From NCBI RefSeq assembly GCF_000263195.1, contig NC_018745.1, positions 1 through 34,141 on the forward strand: a stretch of DNA of 34,141 nt, given 5' to 3'. The translations under genes were made by a program, and so were the position numbers. Below the pieces are notes generated by a model that was given only the letters and a program-made list of their open reading frames with translations, did not search any database and was not told where the DNA came from. The first letter of the stretch is position 1, and the number at the start of each line of letters is the position of its first letter. Below, one piece after another: positions 9,811 through 17,169 of this stretch. This DNA comes from Emticicia oligotrophica DSM 17448 (lineage in GTDB: Bacteria > Bacteroidota > Bacteroidia > Cytophagales > Spirosomataceae).

Positions 9811-12417
9811 ATGTTAAAAAATTTGGAAATTTTTCTTTTTTCTTTTTTATTACTTATTTCAGCTCAAATTTTCGCCCAAAAATCTAACCATACGCTTTGG
9901 TACGATAAACCCGCCTCGGTCTGGACAGAAGCCCTCCCAATTGGAAATAGCTATATGGGGGCTATGATTTTTGGGGATTCTAGACAAGAACACATACAAC
10001 TCAACGAAAGCACACTCTATTCAGGTGAGCCTGATGCCACCTTTAAAAATATTAGTGTTCGTAAATATTACCAACAAGTTACTGAACTTCTCAAAGCTGG
10101 AAAATACCAAGAAGCAGATGCTATCGTAGCCAAAGAATTGCTCGGTAGAAATCATCAAGTTTATCAGCCTTTGGGCGATTTTTGGGCCAATTTCGAACAT
10201 GGACAAGCCGTTTCAGCTTACAAACGTTGGTTAGATATTTCATCGGCCACTGCCTACACCGAGTATGTAGTAGGCAACACAAAATTCAAACGACAATATT
10301 TTGCGAGTTATCCCGACCATATTATCGTAGTAAAGTTTTCAACCGAAGGAACTGATAAAATCAATTGTACGCTTCGTTTTACAACACCACATATTTCAAC
10401 AGCCAAATACGAAGCCAATGGCAACATGCTGAAAATGATGGGAAAAGCCCCATATTTTGTACAAAGACGAGAATTTGAGCAAGTAGAAAGTGTTGGTGAC
10501 CAGTACAAATACCCAGAGCTTTACGAAAATGATGGTACACGTAAGGCAAATGCAAAAAATATTCTTTACGATTCCACCAAAGGAGGAAGAGGCATTTCTT
10601 TTGAAAGCCAAGCTAAAATTTTGAATTTGGGCGGAAAACTTATTCGTACTGGAGATAGTATAAAAGTAGAAAATGCCAGTGAGATTGTTGTTGTTCTGAC
10701 AGCAGCAACTAGTTATAATGGTTTCGACAAAAGCCCATCGAAACAAGGGAAAAATTCGAGTTTTTTGGTAAATAGCTATTTAAAATCAATTGAAAAGAAG
10801 ATATTTACTCAACTATATAGCACACATCTAACCGATTACAAAAAACTTTTCGATAGAGTTGACTTTGAACTCGCTGAAGAAACTGAACAGTCAAAACTAC
10901 CAACCGACCAGCGAGTGAGTTTATTTTCAAACGGCAAAGACCCATCCTTTCCATCGCTTTATTTTCAGTATAGTCGTTACCTCATGATTGCGGGTTCACG
11001 CCCCAATGGCCAGCCGCTTAATCTTCAAGGTATTTGGAATGACCAGATTGTACCACCTTGGAATGGCGGCTATACAACTAATATCAATACCGAAATGAAT
11101 TATTGGATTGCCGAATCGACCAATCTTTCAGAGTGCCACGAGCCTCTTTTCAAAGCCATTAAAGAATTAGCTGTCAATGGTAAAAACACAGCTAAATTTA
11201 TGTACGGAAATGAGGGTTGGACTTCGCACCATAACATGGATATTTGGCGAAATGCTGAACCTATTGACCGCTGTTTATGTTCGTTTTGGCCCATGGGAGC
11301 AGGCTGGCTTACTAGCCATTTTTGGGAAAGATACCTTCATACTGGCGATAAAGTTTTCTTAAAAAATGAAGTTTATCCAGTGTTAAAAGGTGTAGTGGAA
11401 TTTTATCAAGGTTGGCTGGTAAAAGATGCCAAAACAGGCTATTTAATCACACCAATAGGTCATTCGCCCGAAAGCTATTTTCTTTATGAAGATAATAAAA
11501 GAGCTACCATCAGTCAGGGGCCAACGATGGACATGGGTATTGTCCGTGAGGCATTTGCTCGTTATGTTGAAATGTGTCAAACCCTAGGAATAAATGATGA
11601 ATTAGTAAAAAATATCAAACAACAATTACCACAACTATTACCTTATCAGATTGGTAAATATGGTCAGCTTCAAGAATGGAAAGAAGATTTTGAAGATGCC
11701 GACCCAAAACATCGACATTTTTCTCATTTATATGCCTTACATCCGAGTAATCAGATCAATAATTTTACCACGCCTGAACTTGCTGCAGCTAGCAAAAAAG
11801 TTATAGAACGTCGAGGCGATTTAGCCACAGGATGGTCAATGGGTTGGAAAGTAAACGTTTGGGCACGGCTACTCGATGGCGACCACGCTTTAAAATTGTT
11901 GACAAACCTTTTTACACTAGTGAAAACACAAGAAACCAACATGACTGGTGGCGGCACATATAGTAACTTATTTTGTGCTCATCCCCCCTTTCAAATTGAT
12001 GGGAACTTTGGAGCAGCCGCAGGAATCGCTCAAATGTTGGTGCAGAGCCATGCAGGTGAGTTGCATCTTTTGCCAGCACTCCCCTCAACTTGGCAATCAG
12101 GCAAAATTAATGGTTTGAAAGCTAGAGGTGGATTTACTGTAGATTTGGAATGGGAAAACGGAAAACTTACCAAAGCAAGGATTCATTCGGCGTTGGGAGG
12201 AAATTGTCGAGTCCGAACCACTGAAAAAGTAATGGTCAATGTGCCACATTTCAAAAGTGAAGGAGCAAACCCAAACCCTTTTTATAAGTTTGTAGATGCG
12301 GGCCTACCAATCATAAAAGATAGCAGTAAACTACTCGAAATGTCTGAAAATAAAGGCAATGTGATTGATTTTCAAACGGAAAAAGGGAAAACTTATACAA
12401 TCACTATTCAAAAATAA
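9811..12417 (+). CDS. Secreted GH95 alpha-L-fucosidase
   Basis: An 868-residue glycoside hydrolase family 95 enzyme with an N-terminal signal peptide ([15 protein letters not shown]). The mature protein opens with the GH95 motif [19 protein letters not shown]. The catalytic region is intact by comparison with Bifidobacterium Afc[10 protein letters not shown] gives N424 and N426, which position the nucleophilic water; HSPE gives general acid E554; and QIDGNFG gives D730. The family inverts and releases terminal alpha-1,2-L-fucose (some members act on galactose analogues). Length and domain order (N-terminal beta domain, (alpha/alpha)6 barrel, C-terminal beta domain) are normal. The enzyme is probably periplasmic or surface-exposed. 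The gene lies 247 bp after the symporter gene and is followed by a stem-loop at 12437-12473. Confidence 0.92.
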   Translation: MLKNLEIFLFSFLLLISAQIFAQKSNHTLWYDKPASVWTEALPIGNSYMGAMIFGDSRQEHIQLNESTLYSGEPDATFKNISVRKYYQQVTELLKAGKYQEADAIVAKELLGRNHQVYQPLGDFWANFEHGQAVSAYKRWLDISSATAYTEYVVGNTKFKRQYFASYPDHIIVVKFSTEGTDKINCTLRFTTPHISTAKYEANGNMLKMMGKAPYFVQRREFEQVESVGDQYKYPELYENDGTRKANAKNILYDSTKGGRGISFESQAKILNLGGKLIRTGDSIKVENASEIVVVLTAATSYNGFDKSPSKQGKNSSFLVNSYLKSIEKKIFTQLYSTHLTDYKKLFDRVDFELAEETEQSKLPTDQRVSLFSNGKDPSFPSLYFQYSRYLMIAGSRPNGQPLNLQGIWNDQIVPPWNGGYTTNINTEMNYWIAESTNLSECHEPLFKAIKELAVNGKNTAKFMYGNEGWTSHHNMDIWRNAEPIDRCLCSFWPMGAGWLTSHFWERYLHTGDKVFLKNEVYPVLKGVVEFYQGWLVKDAKTGYLITPIGHSPESYFLYEDNKRATISQGPTMDMGIVREAFARYVEMCQTLGINDELVKNIKQQLPQLLPYQIGKYGQLQEWKEDFEDADPKHRHFSHLYALHPSNQINNFTTPELAAASKKVIERRGDLATGWSMGWKVNVWARLLDGDHALKLLTNLFTLVKTQETNMTGGGTYSNLFCAHPPFQIDGNFGAAAGIAQMLVQSHAGELHLLPALPSTWQSGKINGLKARGGFTVDLEWENGKLTKARIHSALGGNCRVRTTEKVMVNVPHFKSEGANPNPFYKFVDAGLPIIKDSSKLLEMSENKGNVIDFQTEKGKTYTITIQK

Positions 12418-12436
12418 ATTAAAGGCTAAAATTTTC

Positions 12437-12473
12437 AATTCTAAACAATGGGTCTGACTTTGTTTGGAATTTT
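12437..12473 (+). terminator. Stem-loop terminator after GH95 gene
   Basis: A 12-bp stem (12437-12448 with 12460-12471, one G-U pair) around an 11-nt loop, followed by a short T-run, 20 bp after the fucosidase stop codon. Position and form fit an intrinsic terminator. The short T-run makes it moderate. Confidence 0.5.
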
Positions 12474-12610
12474 ATCAAAAATTAATAAAACGTATTTAAT
12501 TTATTCGTTTGTCTATGGTGTTGCAACAATGTTAAAGTAGGTAGCCAAAGAGATTAGTTATAGGTAAAAAACATATACTTTCAGGAACCAAAGATTTCTA
12601 ATTAAAAAAT

Positions 12611-14122
12611 CTAAATATCTATTCCTAAAAAAGCCGCTTCGACTTTAAATGGTTCTTTGAATTGTGATACCTCCTGAGGAAAATTAGTTTCTATCCATTC
12701 TGAAACAAAAGTTGTAAATGTAAAGCCAGCCTCGTCCATAGCTTTCTCAAAAGTATTCTTATCAATTTTCCCACCAGATACCTTCATTAGTTGTTCATAG
12801 CTCATTGCCACCACTAATGATGGTTTTTCTTTCGCATTTTCTTCCATTAAGTATTTTATAATGCTATTTATAACATTTTCGTTGATGAGTTTTTTGTAAA
12901 ATTCATTTTGAGCTTTAAAATACGATTCATTAAATTGAGCTTTTTCTTTTTCAATAGCTGCACTCTGTATTTTTAAATTTGTTTCGGTTTGCAATTTTAA
13001 GCTTCTTTCTTCCTTCTTTTGTTGGCTTTCTTTATAGTTTTCATAAAGAGATGGTGTATTTACCATTTGGTTCATATACCCACCAATATTTTGTATTTTC
13101 TCCCCCACCCTCAATTTCTCTATTACATAATTTACACCCAGTAACACTTGTTCTTTAGGAAACTCATTAATCCAAGCATAAACAGTCTTTTTAGAAATCT
13201 TATATGGTTTGACCAACAAGTAAATTTCTTCGAATAATTCGTTTTTTTGAGGTAGAACTTCAACGGTTGTATCTTCTGCTAAACGCTGTGGTTCGATATT
13301 GTTAGTGACTACGACTTTCCCTCCAGAAGATTTTAATACCTGACGTTGTGGTTTTTGAGATTTGACTTCTAGCTGTCTTTCTTTTGGGTTTAAATGAAAG
13401 GTAATAGCCACCACCGATCTTACATGCTTGTGTTCTTCAATTTTTGTGATTTCTAAGTCCGTATATTTATTTATATCCTCTATCCCCTTCTGAAAAACCT
13501 TTTGTTTCAAACTCCCATACAATGGATATTCATGTTCTTCAATAGCTAATATTTGTCTTAGTCTACTTACATCGTACCTTACCTTTTTATTGCCGAGTCT
13601 TTGTTGGTGTTTAAGTACAAAGTATAGTTTTACAGAGTAATGACTTTGTATTTCTGTTATGTTCCTAATATCAACCGTTAAATATTCTCTTTGTAAATCG
13701 AGTAAATATGGTTTGAGTTTGGGATGAAATTGTAGCCTAATTCGATTTTGTTCACCCACAAGTACAGGCTCGCTTGTTTGGATACTTAGGGGGATTGTTG
13801 TTTTATATTCTTTTCCATCTTCCTTTTGTTCATAAACTACAAACTTCCTATCCATCAGTCGCAAAGCAGCATCTTTGAATGCTTCATAGTATTTGCCATT
13901 TCTGTTTAGATCGAAGAGTTTAATTATATCAGGAATCCTTATTTCGTACTCAGTGAAGTCTTCATCATCTGGTAAAATCATGGTAAGAACAGTAGCAAAG
14001 AGTCTGAACTCACTGATATCCATTTTTGTAGTTGCTTCTACAAGACCAGCTTTCCCTCCTTGTATCCTTATGGTATAACGTTCTTGGTAGTCTTGTTTTT
14101 TTCTTACACTTAATTGTGGCAT
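12611..14122 (-). CDS. rep: Plasmid replication initiator, Rep_3/RepB-type
   Basis: A 503-residue initiator of the Rep_3 superfamily. Two winged-helix domains are recognisable. The first (about residues 20-135) has MDISEFRLFATVLTMILPDDEDF and YYEAFKDAALRLMDRKFVV. The second (about 140-265) has LLDLQREYLTVDIRNI, SHYSVKLYFVLKHQQRLG, VRYDVSRLRQILAIEEHEYPLYGSLKQKVF and GIEDINKYTDLEITKIEE. These domains bind iterons and open the origin. The ~240-residue C-terminal part goes beyond the classic core: a helical segment with IQNIGGYMNQMV, a charged coiled coil (about 360-410) and a terminal domain. Rep is transcribed away from the iterons at 14206-14653, with an almost canonical -7 box and a large palindrome in its upstream region, suggesting autoregulation. 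The start ATG at 14120-14122 leads straight into the first winged helix. Confidence 0.92.
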   Translation of the reverse strand: MPQLSVRKKQDYQERYTIRIQGGKAGLVEATTKMDISEFRLFATVLTMILPDDEDFTEYEIRIPDIIKLFDLNRNGKYYEAFKDAALRLMDRKFVVYEQKEDGKEYKTTIPLSIQTSEPVLVGEQNRIRLQFHPKLKPYLLDLQREYLTVDIRNITEIQSHYSVKLYFVLKHQQRLGNKKVRYDVSRLRQILAIEEHEYPLYGSLKQKVFQKGIEDINKYTDLEITKIEEHKHVRSVVAITFHLNPKERQLEVKSQKPQRQVLKSSGGKVVVTNNIEPQRLAEDTTVEVLPQKNELFEEIYLLVKPYKISKKTVYAWINEFPKEQVLLGVNYVIEKLRVGEKIQNIGGYMNQMVNTPSLYENYKESQQKKEERSLKLQTETNLKIQSAAIEKEKAQFNESYFKAQNEFYKKLINENVINSIIKYLMEENAKEKPSLVVAMSYEQLMKVSGGKIDKNTFEKAMDEAGFTFTTFVSEWIETNFPQEVSQFKEPFKVEAAFLGIDI

Positions 14123-14148
14123 GATTGAATTGAACGATATTATTGAAT

Positions 14149-14156
14149 CAAAGATA
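14149..14156 (-). promoter_or_regulatory. Bacteroidota -7 promoter box of rep
   Basis: On the minus strand this reads TATCTTTG, an exact fit to the Bacteroidota sigma-ABfr -7 consensus TAnnTTTG, 27 bp before the rep start codon. No clear TTTG -33 element lies at the expected distance; that position is occupied by the palindrome at 14163-14202. Confidence 0.5.
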
Positions 14157-14162
14157 TAAAAT

Positions 14163-14202
14163 TAAATATAAATATAACTGCATAAAATTATATTTATATT
14201 TA
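14163..14202. promoter_or_regulatory. 15-bp perfect inverted repeat, likely rep operator
   Basis: The left arm TAAATATAAATATAA (14163-14177) and right arm TTATATTTATATTTA (14188-14202) are perfectly complementary, separated by 10 nt. The element sits just upstream of the rep -7 box, covering the -33 region. In iteron plasmids Rep dimers commonly repress their own gene from an inverted repeat here. The arms are pure A/T, so chance contributes, but 15 matched pairs is still far more than expected. Confidence 0.6.
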
Positions 14203-14205
14203 GGT

Positions 14206-14310
14206 GAGATAAATAAGTTATATTTAATGAGACATTTTGGTTATATTTTAGAGATATTTTGGTTATATTTTAGAGATACTTTAGTTATAGTTTGAGATAT
14301 TTTAGTTATA
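14206..14310 (+). repeat. Tandem iteron array (five copies)
   Basis: Direct repeats of the 17-mer GAGATATTTTRGTTATA start at 14206 (degenerate, three mismatches), 14229, 14251, 14273 and 14294. Start-to-start spacing is 23, 22, 22 and 21 bp, about two helical turns, so Rep molecules would bind on one face of the DNA. Spacers are A/T-only. This is the expected binding array of the adjacent Rep_3 initiator. Confidence 0.85.
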
Positions 14311-14503
14311 ATTATGCTTTTATAATACTGATAATCAAATAGTTACGAGGTATAAAAAGAATAAAAAACAAAATATAAAAAATAAACAACAAAATAACTG
14401 TTTAATTACTAAAATAGTTAGTATTAGTTAGATAGACACAAATTAGCTTCTTAATAACTATTTATATTTAATATTTACTTTTTTTAAAAATAATCTTTGG
14501 TTT

Positions 14504-14520
14504 GAGATATTTTGGTTATA
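14504..14520 (+). repeat. Isolated iteron copy
   Basis: An exact GAGATATTTTGGTTATA copy in the same orientation as the array but 210 bp beyond it. The region between is nearly pure A/T and could be the DNA-unwinding element. An outlying iteron could serve in Rep-mediated looping or copy control. Confidence 0.75.
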
Positions 14521-14636
14521 GTTATTTCACAATCTCATTGTTACTTCTTTAGTTCTATAATTATAAGGTGCTATTTATCAATAATTTATAAGTTTATATT
14601 CCAGTTTTACTTGTATTTGTTCTATTTTCTCTGTTT

Positions 14637-14653
14637 GAGATATTTTAGTTATA
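14637..14653 (+). repeat. Isolated iteron copy
   Basis: GAGATATTTTAGTTATA, identical to the copy at 14294 and in the same orientation, 133 bp beyond the copy at 14504. Confidence 0.75.
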
Positions 14654-14921
14654 ATTAACAAAGTAATTAGTTAAAAAAAATCTTCTATCTTACAGTTTTA
14701 GTCACAATCTTACCATTGTGTTGGGACATGGTATTTACCAATGTTGCTTTGAATACTCGCGGGTGTTGTTCGAATAGTATAAAGTTGCTATTGTTTTTCT
14801 GAAATTTATACTAGTGCTCGGCATGATTGTAATATTATATACACCAAATTTCTCGTTTTATACGGAGATTATCTACTTCATCATCAAGTATGTCTGTTTT
14901 TTTGAAAATGTTTTCATTAAT

Positions 14922-14965
14922 TCGTTCTCGTTTTTTATTTTTTTATCGACGAGAACGATTTTTTT
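14922..14965 (+). repeat. 10-bp inverted repeat with T-run: parS candidate or terminator
   Basis: TCGTTCTCGT (14922-14931) and ACGAGAACGA (14949-14958) are perfect reverse complements 17 nt apart, followed by a T-run (14959-14965). The arms are GC-richer than the surrounding origin. The T-run suggests a terminator for an origin transcript, while the place 140 bp before parAB suggests a centromere-like ParB site or ParA operator. The sequence does not decide between them. Confidence 0.5.
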
Positions 14966-15045
14966 ATTATGTTTTCAAATGATTCATCACACTAACTAAT
15001 TCTATATAGTTGTGTAAAATAATACTTATTTTTTTTGTCTAAAAA

Positions 15046-15086
15046 TTTTGACATTAATTTTAATATGTATTAATTTTATGTCAAAA
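15046..15086. promoter_or_regulatory. 9-bp inverted repeat upstream of parA
   Basis: TTTTGACAT (15046-15054) and ATGTCAAAA (15078-15086) are perfect reverse complements with centres about 32 bp apart (three helical turns), ending 11 bp before the parA ATG. The spacing and place fit an operator for autorepression by ParA, which carries an N-terminal putative HTH, or a ParB site. Confidence 0.45.
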
Positions 15087-15097
15087 ATATACTCATA

Positions 15098-16039
15098 ATG
15101 ATTCCACAAGAGAAAGTTATATCATTTTTTAAGAAAAACCCGGCACTATCTATTTCGGTTATTGAAAAGGAGGCTGGCCTTCCGAAAAGTACTTTAGCCA
15201 AAGCTATTAGTGGAGATAGAACATTAAATAGTAAGCATTTAGCCGCTATATTTCCAATACTAGTAAAATATGGTTTTAATGCAGAAAACAAAGCTCAAAT
15301 AATTTCTATTATTAATCATAAAGGTGGGGTTGGAAAAACCACAACTACGATAAATTTAGGAAAGGCTTTATCGTTGTTGGGTTTTAAGGTTTTGATTATT
15401 GATATGGATTCTCAAGGGAACCTTTCTCAATCTCTTGGTTTTGAATCACCCGAAAAGCAAGTGGTAAGTGCATTACTTCATAATGAGCCTTTGCCTGTTT
15501 TAGAACTTACTCCTGGTTTTCACTTATCTCCAAGCGACTTAGAATTAGCATTTGCTGACTTAGAATTAATCCAGATGGTGGGTGGAGTAAATCAGCTACG
15601 TAATGCCATAACTCCCATTAAGGCTAAGTATGATTATATCTTAATAGACTGCCCCCCTGCCCTCAATATTTTTACAAACTCAGCATTGGTCGCGTCAAAT
15701 TCGTGTCTGATTACTCTTCAACCTGAGGCATCGTCTATGAAAGGGGTAAATAATTTATTTGAGCGTATCAATCAGGTAAGGGATAGGATTAATTTCGAAC
15801 TAAAAATTGAAGGTATTGTGCTTACAATGGTTGATAAACGATTGAAGGTTCATCAAGATACCATTATGTATGTAAAGAAAACACTTAATACTTTTAAGAT
15901 TTTTAATACTGAGATTCGACAAAATGTAGCTATAAAAGAGTCGCAGATTGCACAACAAGACATTTTCACTTATGCACCCGATTCTATAGGTGCAATTGAT
16001 TATATGAATTTAGCACAAGAATTTATCCTACCCAATTAA
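15098..16039 (+). CDS. parA: ParA partition ATPase with N-terminal HTH-like region
   Basis: A 313-residue partition ATPase. The deviant Walker A is KGGVGKTT at residues 75-82, followed by the A' motif IDMDSQGN (102-108, catalytic-type Asp) and Walker B YILIDCPPAL. The first ~60 residues (SVIEKEAGLPKSTLAKAISG) look like a helix-turn-helix of the kind found in ParAs that also repress their own operon. This ATPase uses non-specific DNA binding to move plasmid copies apart with ParB. The stop is 8 bp before parB, so the two are an operon. An inverted repeat at 15046-15086 lies just upstream. ATG 15098 keeps the whole N-terminal region. Confidence 0.92.
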   Translation: MIPQEKVISFFKKNPALSISVIEKEAGLPKSTLAKAISGDRTLNSKHLAAIFPILVKYGFNAENKAQIISIINHKGGVGKTTTTINLGKALSLLGFKVLIIDMDSQGNLSQSLGFESPEKQVVSALLHNEPLPVLELTPGFHLSPSDLELAFADLELIQMVGGVNQLRNAITPIKAKYDYILIDCPPALNIFTNSALVASNSCLITLQPEASSMKGVNNLFERINQVRDRINFELKIEGIVLTMVDKRLKVHQDTIMYVKKTLNTFKIFNTEIRQNVAIKESQIAQQDIFTYAPDSIGAIDYMNLAQEFILPN

Positions 16040-16047
16040 TAAATCCC

Positions 16048-16944
16048 ATGGCAAAGAAATATCAGGGTTTTTTAGACTCTACCGAAAAAAAAATAATTAA
16101 AGACCAGAGTTTATTGAAATTTGAAGCAATAAAAAATGAGATTCTGATTTTACCAGAATTGAAAGCTCTGATTCCACCGCTGAATACAGAAGAGTTTCTG
16201 CAGTTAGAAGAAAATATAAAAAAGGATGGCTGTAGAGAAGCTATTTTGATTTGGGAAACTAAGAAAATAAAAATTGATTCTAACTCTCCTACCCCACATG
16301 ATCCTGTCTATGTTTTGATAGACGGTCATAACCGATATGAAATTTGTACGAAGTTCGGAATTGACTATAAAATTCATGTTGTGAGTTATGAGAGCCTTGA
16401 TCAGGTTAAGGATTTCATGATTGATAATCAGCTTGGTAGAAGAAATATTACCCCTGAACAAGCTTCTTATTTACGTGGTTTGAAGTACAATGCAGAGAAG
16501 AAAAATAGAGGACAATATAGTCGAGAAACGCAAAGTGGACAAAATGTCCACTTTGATGAAAAAGGCTCAAAAAAGACTGCACAGAAACTAGCAGAGCAGT
16601 ATAATGTCAATGAAAAAACAATACGTAGAGATGCTGATTATGCTGATGGTATAGAGCAACTTCCTGCTGAATTAAAACAAGATATTTTAGCGGGTAAGTC
16701 GATTTTTAGTAAGGCTGAAATTATCGAACTTGGAAAAGTTAAAGATACACCTAAGGCTAATGATTTATTAAATGAATTGTTGATTAAGAGCTCTACTCAG
16801 AATCTTGAGAAGTCGGTTGAGAAGAAAACAGGTTCGCCTGTCAAAGAAAAAATTATTTCATTATTGAAGAACTTAGAAACTCAAGAAGATTGTGACGAAA
16901 TCATCAAGCAGATTAAAATTATTAAGAAAAGAATGCAGGTATAG
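16048..16944 (+). CDS. parB: ParB partition protein
   Basis: A 298-residue ParB. The N-terminal ParB/Srx-fold domain has LIPPLNTEEFLQLEENIKKDG (about 41-61) and the nucleotide-pocket signature IDGHNRYE (91-98), followed by DNQLGRRNITPEQAS (126-140). A central helix-turn-helix (TAQKLAEQYNVNEKTIRRDADYA, about 177-199) would read parS. The C-terminal ~60 residues are charged and helical and probably dimerise. It partners ParA, 8 bp upstream. The linker between the ParB fold and the HTH (residues 162-170) is encoded by a perfect 25-nt palindrome, listed separately. A strong terminator follows at 17031-17071. Confidence 0.92.
   Translation: MAKKYQGFLDSTEKKIIKDQSLLKFEAIKNEILILPELKALIPPLNTEEFLQLEENIKKDGCREAILIWETKKIKIDSNSPTPHDPVYVLIDGHNRYEICTKFGIDYKIHVVSYESLDQVKDFMIDNQLGRRNITPEQASYLRGLKYNAEKKNRGQYSRETQSGQNVHFDEKGSKKTAQKLAEQYNVNEKTIRRDADYADGIEQLPAELKQDILAGKSIFSKAEIIELGKVKDTPKANDLLNELLIKSSTQNLEKSVEKKTGSPVKEKIISLLKNLETQEDCDEIIKQIKIIKKRMQV
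16531..16555. repeat. Perfect 11-bp-arm palindrome inside parB
   Basis: CAAAGTGGACA (16531-16541), AAA, TGTCCACTTTG (16545-16555): every arm base is matched. It encodes QSGQNVHF in the linker between the ParB fold and the HTH. It could be a ParB binding site, another protein's operator, or a hairpin in the mRNA. Coding constraint makes a palindrome this perfect unusual. Confidence 0.6.
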
Positions 16945-17030
16945 TAAACAGAAAAGGATACAAATCAAATTTTCAAGAAAGCGAAAATATTAAATATAAC
17001 CATAATATCTCAAAATATATTTTAATAGAA

Positions 17031-17071
17031 AAGACTTCAAACGCATTAAAAATGTGCTTGAAGTCTTTTTT
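17031..17071 (+). terminator. Strong terminator after parAB
   Basis: AAGACTTCAA (17031-17040) pairs perfectly with TTGAAGTCTT (17058-17067), with further partial pairing inside (CATT/AATG), and a T-run follows to 17071. It lies between the end of parB and the end of the convergent ATPase gene, and is a good intrinsic terminator for parAB. Confidence 0.8.
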
Positions 17072-17169
17072 ACTATTAGAGTTTTTTGTGGTGGAATCAA
17101 GTTCTTTTAAAGACTTTATTTTCCCCAATGCTATCTCAATTTGGCCTAAAGTCATCAATAGGTAATATG

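Larger units (their letters stand above)
14123..15097. other. Replication origin region between rep and parA
   Basis: A 975-bp non-coding, very AT-rich region between divergent rep and parA. From rep outwards it holds a promoter box and 15-bp palindrome (14149-14202), a tandem array of five iterons (14206-14310), long A/T-only runs suitable for strand opening (about 14340-14500), two isolated iterons (14504-14520 and 14637-14653), small palindromes around 14703-14740, a 10-bp inverted repeat with T-run (14922-14965), and a 9-bp inverted repeat beside the parA start (15046-15086). No convincing DnaA box (TTATCCACA-like) was found by eye. This layout fits an iteron-controlled plasmid origin. 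Confidence 0.8.

Noticed and set aside
12592-12612. Weak hairpin after rep (AGATTT/AAATCT)
   Set aside because: Only 6 A/T-rich pairs overlapping the stop codon, without a convincing T-run.
14206-14653. Possible CRISPR array
   Set aside because: The repeats are 17 bp with 4-6 bp A/T spacers, in the same orientation beside a Rep_3 gene. That is an iteron array; no cas genes are present.
14814-14999. 61-codon plus-strand open frame in the origin
   Set aside because: Composition is just A/T-rich translation (F, I, Y, S), it spans the 14922-14958 inverted repeat, and nothing suggests a protein.
16973-17158. 61-codon minus-strand open frame after the ATPase gene
   Set aside because: It runs straight through the parAB terminator hairpin. 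The N-terminal part looks slightly protein-like but there is no independent support.
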